Assembly: GCF_004322395.1 (NCBI RefSeq)
Contig: NZ_SCTW01000100.1
Location: 32,084-96,083 of the forward strand
Direction: 5' to 3'
Length of the DNA stretch: 64,000 nt
Source of the DNA: Methylobacter sp.
GTDB lineage: Bacteria; Pseudomonadota; Gammaproteobacteria; Methylococcales; Methylomonadaceae
Every line of letters begins with the position of its first letter. Position 1 is the first letter of the stretch. Positions 27,176 to 36,697 of this stretch are shown here, piece after piece. The position numbers and the translations under genes are program-made. A model generated the notes under the pieces. That model was given only the letters and a program-made list of their open reading frames with translations, did not search any database and was not told where the DNA came from.

Positions 27176-27862
27176 TCAGCGCCGTTTTGCCCGCCGTAGC
27201 GCGATCAGGCCTAAGCCTAGCAAAGCCAAACTGCCCGGCTCAGGTATATTGGCAGGCGGGGCGACATCGCCGGAGCGAACCGCCCATGCAAAGTACTCAT
27301 TGCCCTTACCGAAGGGACTCTGGAAACCATAGCTGTTATTGAAGTACCACGCTAAGTTAGTATTGGGCGCGTACTCGCTATCCAACCAGTACCTAAAATT
27401 TTGCAGATTACTAAAAGGCCCATTATTGACCAAGCCAAAGTTAACGCCTGAATTACCGCCTCGAAAGAATCCAGCTTCATTGACACCCGACAAATTATTT
27501 AGATCGATAAAGAACAAGTGAGCCAATTCCGATGAACTGGTGTCAACGTTGTAGCCGCAGTCGGTGCCGCTATTGGCAAAGTTACAGCCTGAAGGGCCTG
27601 TATCTGTGATGGTCGGTAAACGCCAGTCGTCATAGCCTTGATAAACCAGACCGGCGGCCCAGACGGTGGCGTTATTCCAGTTCATCAGGCCGTCGCTGTC
27701 GTAGCCCGAGGTTTTGGCGTAGTTGGCGTCTTGCAGCCAAGTGATATTTTGAGCCGAATCGTAAATCATGCCGTTGCCGCGATCTATCAGCGTTGCCTGG
27801 GCTGGAATGGCGTTGAGACTAAGCAGCAAGCCTGCGACCCACAGGCTTTTTTTATAATTCAT
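27176..27862 (-). CDS. DUF1566-type secreted PEP-CTERM protein
   Basis: Start at the ATG at 27862 (MNYKKSLWVAGLLLSLNAIPAQA signal peptide), 228 residues. The body (LIDRGNGMIYDSAQNITWLQDANYAKT, DDWRLPTI) is the DUF1566/Lcl-type domain. The end VPEP-type sorting signal IPEPGSLALLGLGLIALRRAKRR (Pro-Glu-Pro, hydrophobic helix, Arg cluster) marks it for exosortase processing. Exosortase is not in this window. It lies between intact and decayed hyi ends. Confidence 0.88.
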   Translation of the reverse strand: MNYKKSLWVAGLLLSLNAIPAQATLIDRGNGMIYDSAQNITWLQDANYAKTSGYDSDGLMNWNNATVWAAGLVYQGYDDWRLPTITDTGPSGCNFANSGTDCGYNVDTSSSELAHLFFIDLNNLSGVNEAGFFRGGNSGVNFGLVNNGPFSNLQNFRYWLDSEYAPNTNLAWYFNNSYGFQSPFGKGNEYFAWAVRSGDVAPPANIPEPGSLALLGLGLIALRRAKRR

Positions 27863-28191
27863 GGACTTGATCCTTGTATTGTTTGCTAAATAAACTGGCT
27901 GCACGCCAAGTAGCTCAGCTGGTTTATTACGACTAGCATCGAGTTAACAATTTTCAGGCCATTTTTGTAATTTTGATTTACTTTCAAAAAGTTGCATTAC
28001 CAACAAGCTGCATAGAGCAGCGTTAAGTGTAAAAATTTCCGACAGTTTTATACTTGCCAAACTAAATAATGGACTTTTTCTCGTTCCCACGCGTTGCACC
28101 CGTCTTTGCACACAAGTTTTAAAAGCGCGTCACACCAGCAGATAGCAGTGTTTCGCAGGCACTTGGCTATAAACCTAAAAAAACGCAGTTA

Positions 28192-28322
28192 GTCCACGAA
28201 AAACACAAAAAGCACGAAAAAATTCAAATAGATACCCAATTGCAGGTAGTGCCCCAAAGGGTGAATAACTAAATCAATGAAACATATTGATTTCTTTCGT
28301 GTCTTTTGTGCTTTTCGTGGAT
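28192..28322. repeat. GTCCACGAAAAACAC inverted repeat, second copy
   Basis: The left arm GTCCACGAAAAACACAAAAA with CACGAAAAAATTCAA and the right arm TTTCTTTCGTGTC with TTTTGTGCTTTTCGTGGAT are complementary over ~35 bases and relate to the copy at 25210. The 69-base loop holds nothing recognised. Confidence 0.8.
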
Positions 28323-28434
28323 CAAATGATTTTTCTAGGATAAAACAATACGCGCTACGTAAATCCAGTTAAGGCGCGATCAACGCGCCCAAACGCAGGT
28401 ATCTCGACTTAAGATGAGCGCATCCCATATTGCA

Positions 28435-28540
28435 ATATTTTTAGCTATTAATTGGCAGGATGGGGCGGAGCGGAATTAAGCCGGTTGGAGCTACGGCTGA
28501 AAGCTTGGATTGGCTATTGCCTTACATATCGACTTAAACG
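28435..28540 (+). pseudogene. hyi 3'-end remnant
   Basis: GGATGGGGCGGAGCGGAAT, then TTAAGCCGGTTGGAGCTACG and TGAAAGCTTGGATTGG follow the end of hyi (26876-26945) with roughly 85% identity by eye, one lost base (frameshift) and scattered changes. Same orientation as hyi. No start or ribosome binding site. Confidence 0.85.
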
Positions 28541-28555
28541 AAAGGTATTCAATAA

Positions 28556-28623
28556 AACGCGGATGACGCAAGATTTTTCTTAAACACTCTGCGTTTATCA
28601 TAATTATCCGCTTCATCCGCGTT
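28556..28623. repeat. AACGCGGATGACGC inverted repeat
   Basis: AACGCGGATG at the left pairs with CATCCGCGTT at the right, with further partial pairing inside. It belongs to the same general class as 33161-33252 and 36529-36659, where the arms read GGAACACGGAT or AATGGAACGCAG. Confidence 0.65.
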
Positions 28624-28657
28624 CCATTTTTTTTAATTCAAGCGCAGAACTAAACAA

Positions 28658-28918
<261 letters not shown>

Positions 28919-28943
28919 CTACAACGTTGCTGAACAATAATGT

Positions 28944-29174
28944 TCAGCCAAAAAAACTTACACATTTCTTATACAAACTATCTTTGGCTTTGTGGATACC
29001 GTCGTTGGGACACACCGCTTCACATAATGGCTCGCCGTAACGTTCCTTGCATTCGGTACATAATAACGGATCTATCACATAAGCGTTTTCAGTCTGTTTA
29101 ATAGCCTCATTCGGACATTCGGGTTCACAAACGCCGCATCGGGCGCATTTATCTTCGTCAATAACCAGGGCCAT
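28944..29174 (-). CDS. YfhL-family 2[4Fe-4S] ferredoxin, paralogue
   Basis: 76 residues. CARCGVCEPECP and CTECKERYGEPLCEAVCP match the neighbour's pattern. It begins 3 bases after the coaD stop, so it belongs to the coaD transcript; the pair arose by tandem duplication. Confidence 0.9.
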   Translation of the reverse strand: MALVIDEDKCARCGVCEPECPNEAIKQTENAYVIDPLLCTECKERYGEPLCEAVCPNDGIHKAKDSLYKKCVSFFG

Positions 29175-29177
29175 ACT

Positions 29178-29675
<498 letters not shown>

Positions 29676-29818
29676 TCAAAAAAAGCGGCAATTCTATACC
29701 AAGAGTCTGCTTTTAAATACTTATTTAATATTAGGCGCAAGGCAAAAGACGAAAAAACCTAAGCTTCAACAAGGCCGCCTTTAGCCTACTCTTCAATACA
29801 TGTAGATAATCAGAAACA

Positions 29819-30373
29819 TCATTCAACCCGTTCAAACAAATAATAGCCGACTTCGCCCGCACTTTTATTTTTCAGCTGCCGCCAGTTTTCGGGCATGCCT
29901 GCAAAATCAAAGTACCGTTCCGTTTCAACATAAATCTTGGCATGTTCGGCCAGCCAAGCGTTTTCTTCCAGCAGCCTACAGGTTTGAACAACCATATTCA
30001 GGCCGAATGGCGGATCGAGAAACACCACATCAAAAGCTTGTGCATCTCCCGACAAATAGCGCAATACATCGCTTTGCACGATTTTTATCTGCCCGGCGGA
30101 CAGCGCAACGGCATTGTCCTTCAAACAGCGGCAGGCCTGAGCATTATTTTCCACCTGGACGACCGATTTCGCGCCTCTGGAAGCGGCTTCAAAACCCAAA
30201 GCGCCGCTCCCGGCATACAAATCCAGACACTGCTTGCCGACAATTTCATACTGCAACCAGTTGAATAAAGTTTCCCTGACTCTGGCGGGCGTGGGCCTTA
30301 ATCCCGGCGCATCGACAAAACTTAACTGCCGGCTGCGCCAGTCCCCGCCGATAATCCTGAGCTTATTTTTCAC
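29819..30373 (-). CDS. rsmD: 16S rRNA (guanine-966-N2)-methyltransferase
   Basis: 184 residues. RIIGGDWRSRQLSF, the substrate loop RPTPARVRETLFNWL, SAM motif LDLYAGSGALGFEAASRGA and the catalytic DVVFLDPPFG define RsmD. Starts 11 bases inside the upstream M16 peptidase gene. Confidence 0.96.
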   Translation of the reverse strand: MKNKLRIIGGDWRSRQLSFVDAPGLRPTPARVRETLFNWLQYEIVGKQCLDLYAGSGALGFEAASRGAKSVVQVENNAQACRCLKDNAVALSAGQIKIVQSDVLRYLSGDAQAFDVVFLDPPFGLNMVVQTCRLLEENAWLAEHAKIYVETERYFDFAGMPENWRQLKNKSAGEVGYYLFERVE

Positions 30374-31742
30374 TCTTCTTAGCGCTCCCGCCTACAGTGA
30401 TGGTTTGCATTAGCTGAGGATCAATGCGGCGCTTAAAAGCGTCTTTTACCGATGCCATCGTCACCTTCTCGACGTTTTGCTGGAACGTATCCAGATAATC
30501 CAGCGGCATTTCATAGAAACCGATCATGGACACGTAACTGGCCAGTTCTTTATTGGTATCGAAACGCATAGCAAAACCGCCGGTGATGTTCTTCTTGGCG
30601 GCAGTCAGCTCGGCTTCTGTAGGCCCTTGCACAATAAAATCGGCCAGGGTTTTATTCAAAACCTCCAGCGCTTGCCCGGTTTGATCATTACGGGTTTGCA
30701 AGCTTATCGCAAACGGTCCTTTTCTGAACAAAGGCCCCAAAGAGCTGCTCGCACTATACGCCAACCCGCGCTTTTCCCTGATTTCCTCAAAAAGCTTAGA
30801 TACCAGAACAGCTCCGCCCAAAATATGGTTGCCGACATACAAAGTAAAATAATCGGGATCTTTACGGTATGTACCGGGCACCCCAACCAGAACATGAGTT
30901 TGCGAGGAAGGGAAATCGATATGCTGCATGCCGGCTTTCACAGGCATAGCCACTTCCGGCAATGGCTCCGGTTTTTGGCCTGTCGGCAAACCGCTTACCA
31001 ACTTTTCGGCGACTTGTTCCGCCTGTTGCCGGGGCAAGTCGCCCACAATCACCACCATCGCATTAGCGGCCACATAATATTTCTGATAAAAATCGCGCAG
31101 ATCTCCCACCACAAAATCGGACACTGTAGCGATAGTTCCGGGAGCCGGATGCCCGTAAGGATGATCGCCGTACAAGGCTTTATAGAACGCAATGCCGGCT
31201 AACTCGGCGGGAGATTCTTCCTGTTGCTTTAAACCAGCCAGCGTCCGGTTTTTTTCCCTCTGGAAATCGGCTTCATTAAAACTTGGCTGGGCCAAAATGA
31301 CTTGCAGGGTTTCCAGCGCTTTATCGAATAACGGCTTATCCGTTAACGTGCGTAGCGAAACAGAAGCCATATCGTTGGAAATATTGGAACCGAATTGCGC
31401 GCCGACACTTTCAAAGCGTTGGGCAATTTGATCGGCATTCCACTGCCCTGCTCCGGTATCCAGCAAGGCGGACGTTAACGCCGACAAACCGAACCGGCTT
31501 CCGTCGCGTGCACTGCCAGCGTCGAAAGCAACCTGTATATCCACCATCGGCAGACCTTCGGTATGGACATAATAAACCCGGCTACCCTGCGGCGTTTGCC
31601 AGTGTTCAATTTTTGCAGCGGCCTGTGCTGTATTACAAAAAGCCGCTAACCAAGCTACCAACATAAAGCTGAGTTGAGCAGCTTGTCTGCTCAAACGAAA
31701 CTTATGCCCTTTGGGTATAAAATTTAATAGACGAATACGCAT
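30363..31742 (-). CDS. M16 family peptidase-like protein, non-catalytic partner
   Basis: 459 residues with signal peptide after a basic start (SQLSFMLVAWLAAFCNTAQA). Two M16 folds are visible (VYYVHTEGLPMVDIQVAFDAGSARD; GQALEVLNKTLADFIVQGPTEAEL). The HxxEH zinc site is absent: the segment after SALLDTG has no His pair. Such inactive subunits pair with an active one to form the peptidase chamber. Overlaps the active partner gene by one base. Confidence 0.88.
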   Translation of the reverse strand: MRIRLLNFIPKGHKFRLSRQAAQLSFMLVAWLAAFCNTAQAAAKIEHWQTPQGSRVYYVHTEGLPMVDIQVAFDAGSARDGSRFGLSALTSALLDTGAGQWNADQIAQRFESVGAQFGSNISNDMASVSLRTLTDKPLFDKALETLQVILAQPSFNEADFQREKNRTLAGLKQQEESPAELAGIAFYKALYGDHPYGHPAPGTIATVSDFVVGDLRDFYQKYYVAANAMVVIVGDLPRQQAEQVAEKLVSGLPTGQKPEPLPEVAMPVKAGMQHIDFPSSQTHVLVGVPGTYRKDPDYFTLYVGNHILGGAVLVSKLFEEIREKRGLAYSASSSLGPLFRKGPFAISLQTRNDQTGQALEVLNKTLADFIVQGPTEAELTAAKKNITGGFAMRFDTNKELASYVSMIGFYEMPLDYLDTFQQNVEKVTMASVKDAFKRRIDPQLMQTITVGGSAKKSEK

Positions 31743-33121
31743 TATCTAACTCCTTTTTCAGTCTTAGTCTCGGTAATGTGTCCGGTGATAGGCAAAGGCT
31801 CCAAATAAGCCACACTCAATTTATCCTCAATTAAATATTTACGCGCCACATCGCGCACTTGCTCAGCAGTAACTTGATTAACCTTATCGACATATTCATC
31901 GACTTTTTTCCAGCCCAGACCGACCGTCTCCAGCATGCCTAACTCCATGGCCTGATAAAAATTGGAATCCTTCTCATAAACGTCCTTGGCTAAAACCTGC
32001 GCCTTAATCCGCTGCAACTCTTCGTTATCGATCAGTTTCATTTGCAACTTGGCAATCTCTTCCTTTAACGCGGATTCCAAGTCCCAGACGGTTTTCCCTT
32101 CGGCAGGTGTCGCTTCAAGCGTAAGCAGTTCCGGCAGTCTTGAGTGCAAGCTATAACTTGCCCCCGCAGAAACGGCTATTTGCTTACCGCGTACCAATCC
32201 CGACTCCAGCCTGGCGCTGCTGCCTCCGTCCAACACACCGGCCAAAACTTCCAGCGCATAAGCTTCCCACTCATTTTGCGCTGTTTTCAACACCGGCACT
32301 TTATAGCCCATCAGCAAATAAGGCAGTTTTGCCGGCAATTTAACCGTCATTTTCCGGACGCCCAACTGTTCAACTTCGGCCTGCGGCTTTAGCATTGTAG
32401 GGGCAACCGGCTTGTCGCCCATGGGCTTAAGAGGAGCAAAGTATTTTTCCGCCAATGCGAAAACCGCTTTGGGTTGCACATCGCCCACTACAACTAAGGT
32501 TGCATTGTTAGGCGCATACCAACGCTGATACCAGGCCTGAAGGTCTTCAACCTTATAATTTTCAATATCGGAAGGCCAGCCGATCACAGGATTTTTATAA
32601 GGACTATTGGTATAAGCCATCGCATTAAAATGTTCCTGCATTTTTGCCTGCGGATTATCGTCAGTGCGCATCCTTCGCTCTTCGGTCACCACTTGCAGTT
32701 CCTTTTTCAGCTCATCGGGCAATAAATGCAGGTTACGCATTCTGTCGGCTTCCAGTTCAAAACTAACCGCCAACCTGGAAGCTTCCATGGTTTGAAAATA
32801 AGCCGTGTAATCGGTACCGGTAAATGCATTTTCCTCGCCGCCGTTTTCGGCGATGATCCGCGAAAACTCGCCGACCGAATGCTTGTCGGTCCCTTTAAAC
32901 ATCATATGTTCCAGCATATGGGAAATACCGGTAATGCCGCCCGGTTCATAACTTGAACCCACCTTGTACCAGACTTGGGACACCGCAACCGGAGAGCGGT
33001 GATCCTCTTTAACCAGCACTTTCAAACCGTTGCCAAGTACATGCTCCGACACATTAGTCGCGGCGCTGCTTGCAAAAACCGGTAGCCACAATAATGCGGC
33101 GCATAATAATCGATTGTTCAT
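31742..33121 (-). CDS. M16 family zinc metallopeptidase, active subunit
   Basis: 459 residues with a signal peptide (LLCAALLWLPVFASSAA). GISHMLEHMMFKGT supplies HxxEH; the third zinc ligand Glu lies ~75 residues on (ENAFTGTDYTAYFQ then E-rich segment). Periplasmic insulinase-type peptidase. Paired with the inactive partner next door and followed by rsmD and coaD. Confidence 0.92.
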   Translation of the reverse strand: MNNRLLCAALLWLPVFASSAATNVSEHVLGNGLKVLVKEDHRSPVAVSQVWYKVGSSYEPGGITGISHMLEHMMFKGTDKHSVGEFSRIIAENGGEENAFTGTDYTAYFQTMEASRLAVSFELEADRMRNLHLLPDELKKELQVVTEERRMRTDDNPQAKMQEHFNAMAYTNSPYKNPVIGWPSDIENYKVEDLQAWYQRWYAPNNATLVVVGDVQPKAVFALAEKYFAPLKPMGDKPVAPTMLKPQAEVEQLGVRKMTVKLPAKLPYLLMGYKVPVLKTAQNEWEAYALEVLAGVLDGGSSARLESGLVRGKQIAVSAGASYSLHSRLPELLTLEATPAEGKTVWDLESALKEEIAKLQMKLIDNEELQRIKAQVLAKDVYEKDSNFYQAMELGMLETVGLGWKKVDEYVDKVNQVTAEQVRDVARKYLIEDKLSVAYLEPLPITGHITETKTEKGVR

Positions 33122-33160
33122 AAACTCCCTCTTAGGTCAATGTTAAGATACTTTAATACT

Positions 33161-33252
33161 GGAACACGAATAACGCTGATTAGACAGGCTTGGACGGACT
33201 TAAGCGGATTTTTATCAGTGATAATCAGTCAAGTCCGTGTAATCCGTGTTCC
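33161..33252. repeat. Intergenic inverted repeat (GGAACACGAATAACG)
   Basis: GGAACACG at the left is matched by CGTGTTCC at the right and the inner arms are also partly complementary (GGACTTAAG, CAAGTCCGTG). It lies downstream of the 33278 gene and upstream of the M16 pair. Confidence 0.7.
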
Positions 33253-33277
33253 GCTTTTCCAACTGCTAAATAATTGG

Positions 33278-33991
33278 TTAATGATTAATAACGCTATCAA
33301 CCGTTAAAATTTTATCTACACGAACGTTTTCTTCCGCATGAATTTGAACAGTTTGTTTAATTTTACCTAAACGCCAATACCAAAAGATCAACTGATAGCT
33401 GCCCGGATCAAGATTATCGAATTGATAGCTGCCGCCGCTGGACACTCGCTGAGTCAGCATATTTTTTTTGGAGAATATCGCCGTTTTAAGAGCCTCATTA
33501 TCTTCAGATAACAGCTCTAAATCGCCTTCCAAGTCAATTTTGTAGCTTGCAGTAGCCCCGGCTGCCAGACTCGGAAATGTTTGGATACCGCCTGCCCCGG
33601 ATGACTCGGCCACGAAAAAGTTTTGGCTTCGATGGGTGTTGTTCTGAAGCTGTAGGGTATCCCCTGTTGCCAACGCGATAGACTTTCGTGACATTCCTTC
33701 CGCAGTAGCTGTCAATTGGTGTTGCCGGGGCGGCAAGTTGGTTTGAACCAAACCGGCATATAATTCATCAAGCTTGGCGTAATCAACCATATCGTCTTGA
33801 TATTTAACTCCGGCCGATTTCATTTCCGCATATATCCAGTTGGAGCCGGGATTATTTTCCAGCTTCTTGTTAAATGAAGGATGGGAATCAGCGGATAACG
33901 TACCATAAACACCGCCTTTGCCGTTTATGACTTTGGGCCCGTCAATACAGGCGGAAAGCATCGGAACAACCAATAACAATAAATATTTCAT
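33278..33991 (-). CDS. Lipoprotein with C-terminal carboxypeptidase-regulatory-like domain
   Basis: 237 residues; lipobox LSAC gives Cys15 lipidation. Middle segment LATGDTLQLQNNTHRSQNFFVAESSGAGG reads like a cupredoxin-type strand pair but lacks the Cys-His-Met ligand cluster. The end GGSYQFDNLDPGSYQLIFWYWRLGKIKQTVQIH is like a CarboxypepD_reg domain. Starts 4 bases inside the end of the cupredoxin-like gene, so the two are cotranscribed. Confidence 0.65.
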   Translation of the reverse strand: MKYLLLLVVPMLSACIDGPKVINGKGGVYGTLSADSHPSFNKKLENNPGSNWIYAEMKSAGVKYQDDMVDYAKLDELYAGLVQTNLPPRQHQLTATAEGMSRKSIALATGDTLQLQNNTHRSQNFFVAESSGAGGIQTFPSLAAGATASYKIDLEGDLELLSEDNEALKTAIFSKKNMLTQRVSSGGSYQFDNLDPGSYQLIFWYWRLGKIKQTVQIHAEENVRVDKILTVDSVINH

Positions 33992-34593
33992 TTTTTTACA
34001 ATCTTTAAAGTCAGGTTTTTAACAGGAGCTTTGCCGACAGCTAACTTAATAGGCTCCGCTTTATAGCGTAAATGCAAAACAACTGCATTTAAAGTCCAGT
34101 TTCCCTCCGGCAGATTGTCGATCAAAAAGTCTCCGGGCCGTTCTAAAACTTGAAAATGACGATCAGGTAAAATTATTATTTTGCCCTCCATATTCTTATG
34201 AACCGAACAGTAATAATTAACAATACCGGTATTTTTAAAAGCTTGCTCCAATTTAGAGCCTTTTTCTCCCAAACCTAAATCAAAACTTGTCACCGGACTC
34301 AGTGAAAAAATATTATGGTCGATTTCTTTGCTTTCATCATTGCTCCATTGAACCTTATCCCCAGCTGCAATGACGGTTAGCGGTGAATGAAACACTGTAT
34401 CTTTTTGCGATACCACCTGTGTTTGTTGAGATTGATTCGGTCTATTGGAGTTTTCTGCCTGCAAATAAACAACAAGCTGTTTAACTTGCGAAGGCGCATC
34501 AATATGCCCTGAAATGGATTGGGCCGCTAAAGGTCGCAGTACTAAAAAATAAGTAAAACCGGTCAGTAAAAAATAAAAACTAAATTTTTTCAT
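33988..34593 (-). CDS. Periplasmic cupredoxin-domain protein
   Basis: 201 residues with signal peptide (ends LRPLAAQS). IAAGDKVQWSNDESKEIDHNIFSLSP gives one His ligand, and VNYYCSVHKNMEGKI supplies Cys, His and Met of a type 1 copper site. A C-terminal beta domain (FLIDNLPEGNWTLNAVVLHLRYKAEP) follows. Similar to proteins called methylamine utilisation-like cupredoxins in methylotrophs. First gene of a two-gene operon divergent, over only 42 bases, from a class III cyclase. Confidence 0.8.
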   Translation of the reverse strand: MKKFSFYFLLTGFTYFLVLRPLAAQSISGHIDAPSQVKQLVVYLQAENSNRPNQSQQTQVVSQKDTVFHSPLTVIAAGDKVQWSNDESKEIDHNIFSLSPVTSFDLGLGEKGSKLEQAFKNTGIVNYYCSVHKNMEGKIIILPDRHFQVLERPGDFLIDNLPEGNWTLNAVVLHLRYKAEPIKLAVGKAPVKNLTLKIVKK

Positions 34594-34635
34594 CTTGGTG
34601 TTATTCTCGTTAAGTCAGTACATGAGCTTATTTTA

Positions 34636-36525
34636 ATGAACCTTAATAAAAAGATATTTATTACCTTCTTTATTTCAGTTACAGGCCTATTATGCACGAC
34701 TCTATACCTAATTGATACGCAAGCGGAGCACCATGAAATAAAGAGGATTATAGCCGATTTGGACTCTGCTCAATTTCAGTTTCAACATGATTTAGAAGTC
34801 GAACAAAAACAAATTCAGACGCTGACGCAGGTTATAACCGCAGACCAAAAATTCCGTTCCTTTCTGGCAAAAATAAAAGATAATTTTTATCCGTTTGTTG
34901 AAGAAATCGGCAAAGATACAGAAGCGGATTTTGTTTTTATGCTGGATGACGAACCGGCCGTCAGAGCTGTTTATTTGAAAAACGACCGCAATAAACTGGC
35001 GTTGGAAAATAACTTTTCAAGCTTTGATGTTAAAAACAGCCTGGATTCGGCTTTGATGTCGTCAAAAATAATCAGCTTAAATGAAGGCTTATATAGCAGC
35101 CATTTTATCCCGTTAAAAGAGAACCTGAACGATGATTATGCGGTTGGCTTAATACTGGTTTGCAACCAAATAAACGATGCTTGGATGGCTAAATTATTAA
35201 ATAAAAACAATGCACTTCAAGCAGTGTTTTTCAATAGCAACCAAGTTGTCGCTAAAAATACCAGCCCGGAAACGGCTGCCGGCATCTTAAGCCATCAATT
35301 GAATATCCGACAAAACGGTATGTTTAGCTGGAACAATGAACGTTACATCGCCAAGCGAGTATTGTTCGATCCGCAAAATCAGCAGGCGGGCTACATCCTT
35401 AGCGCTAACTTAGATCAAGCATTGCACACTTTCAAACAGTTGCAACAGCAGGTTTTACTGATAGGCGGCGGTATTTTATTACTCGGCGCGTTATTATTTA
35501 TGCTGATTTCGCAGCGAATCACCCGTCCGCTACGCTTAATCACCAAAGGAACTTTGGAAATAAAACACGGCAATTACCGGCATCGTATCGATTATCAAAA
35601 TTCCGACGAAGTTGGACAGTTAGCCACCGCGTTTAATGTGATGGCGAGCGATTTACAAGAAAAGGAACTGATTCGCAGCACCTTTAATAAATATGTCGAT
35701 CCTGCTATTGTCAGCGAATTGCTCAGTCAACCGGACAAGTTAAGGTTAGGCGGCGAAAGAAAAGAGCAAACGGTTTTATTCAGCGATATTGCGGGATTTA
35801 CTCATTTCAGCGAAAAATTGCCCGCCGAAGAATTGATTAACATTCTGAATGATTATTTGTCGGCCATGACCTTGGAAATCAGCCGGCAACACGGCATTTT
35901 GGATAAATTTATCGGCGATGCGATCATGGCTTTTTGGAGTCCGCAGCTTTGTAATCTAAACCATGCGAACTACGCCTGCCGATCGGCGTTAGCCATGCAG
36001 AAAAAATTACAACAATTGCGTCCTCTATGGATCGCCAACGGGGCGCCTGAAATTAATATCCGCATAGGGATTGCGACCGGAGAAATGACCGTCGGCAATA
36101 TTGGTTCGGAACGGGCTCGCAGTTATACTTGCATCGGCGATAAAGTCAATTACAGCTCCCGCCTCGAAGGCTTAAATAAACATTACGGCACACAAATCAT
36201 GATCGATCGGCAAACGGCAACTGAAGTAACCGGCTTTGTTGTTAGAGAACTCGACACCGTACGAGTTAAAGGCCGGGAAACCAGCGAAAGCATTTTCGAA
36301 TTAATCGGCGAAGTCAATGAAGTCGACGACATAATGCTCGAAAAGATAAAGCGTTACCAACAGGCTTTGGCTTTATATAGAAATGCCGACTTTACCCAAG
36401 CCGCGCAAATCTTCTCAACATTAAACACGGATGCTCCGAGCAACATGATGCTAAAACGCTGTATCTATCTACAGCAAAATAGGCCTGAAAGCTGGGATGG
36501 CATTCATTCTATGCTGGATAAATAA
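34636..36525 (+). CDS. Membrane class III adenylate cyclase with periplasmic sensor and HAMP domain
   Basis: 629 residues. TM1 ~8-26, periplasmic sensor ~27-270 (double-Cache-like length), TM2 ~275-295, HAMP (RITRPLRLITKGTLEIKHGNYRHRI), then the catalytic domain: VLFSDIAGFTHF and LDKFIGDAIMAFW (metal Asp; Lys adenine selector), IRIGIATGEMTVGNIGSERARSYTCIGDKVNYSSRLEG (Thr at the second selector position, Asn and Arg for transition state). The Lys/Thr pair suggests a class IIIb adenylate cyclase. A ~60-residue C-terminal helical tail follows. Product could be cAMP; the ligand of the sensor is unknown. Confidence 0.85.
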   Translation: MNLNKKIFITFFISVTGLLCTTLYLIDTQAEHHEIKRIIADLDSAQFQFQHDLEVEQKQIQTLTQVITADQKFRSFLAKIKDNFYPFVEEIGKDTEADFVFMLDDEPAVRAVYLKNDRNKLALENNFSSFDVKNSLDSALMSSKIISLNEGLYSSHFIPLKENLNDDYAVGLILVCNQINDAWMAKLLNKNNALQAVFFNSNQVVAKNTSPETAAGILSHQLNIRQNGMFSWNNERYIAKRVLFDPQNQQAGYILSANLDQALHTFKQLQQQVLLIGGGILLLGALLFMLISQRITRPLRLITKGTLEIKHGNYRHRIDYQNSDEVGQLATAFNVMASDLQEKELIRSTFNKYVDPAIVSELLSQPDKLRLGGERKEQTVLFSDIAGFTHFSEKLPAEELINILNDYLSAMTLEISRQHGILDKFIGDAIMAFWSPQLCNLNHANYACRSALAMQKKLQQLRPLWIANGAPEINIRIGIATGEMTVGNIGSERARSYTCIGDKVNYSSRLEGLNKHYGTQIMIDRQTATEVTGFVVRELDTVRVKGRETSESIFELIGEVNEVDDIMLEKIKRYQQALALYRNADFTQAAQIFSTLNTDAPSNMMLKRCIYLQQNRPESWDGIHSMLDK

Positions 36526-36528
36526 ATC

Positions 36529-36659
36529 GTAACTATTCAGCCATCAAATACAATGGAACGCAGATGAATATGATGAACGCAGATAATTCAAAAAAAATCC
36601 TATTTAATCATAATTATCAGCGTTATCTGCGTTCCATTTTCTAAATGCTGAATAGTTAC
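36529..36659. repeat. 131-bp inverted-repeat element between cyclase and acs
   Basis: The ends GTAACTATTCAG / CTGAATAGTTAC are perfect inverted repeats; inside, AATGGAACGCAGAT pairs with TCTGCGTTCCATT. Non-coding, MITE-like, 38 bases upstream of acs. Confidence 0.85.
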
Positions 36660-36697
36660 AATAAATCTTATATCTCATCAAACCCAAGGATTAATGG

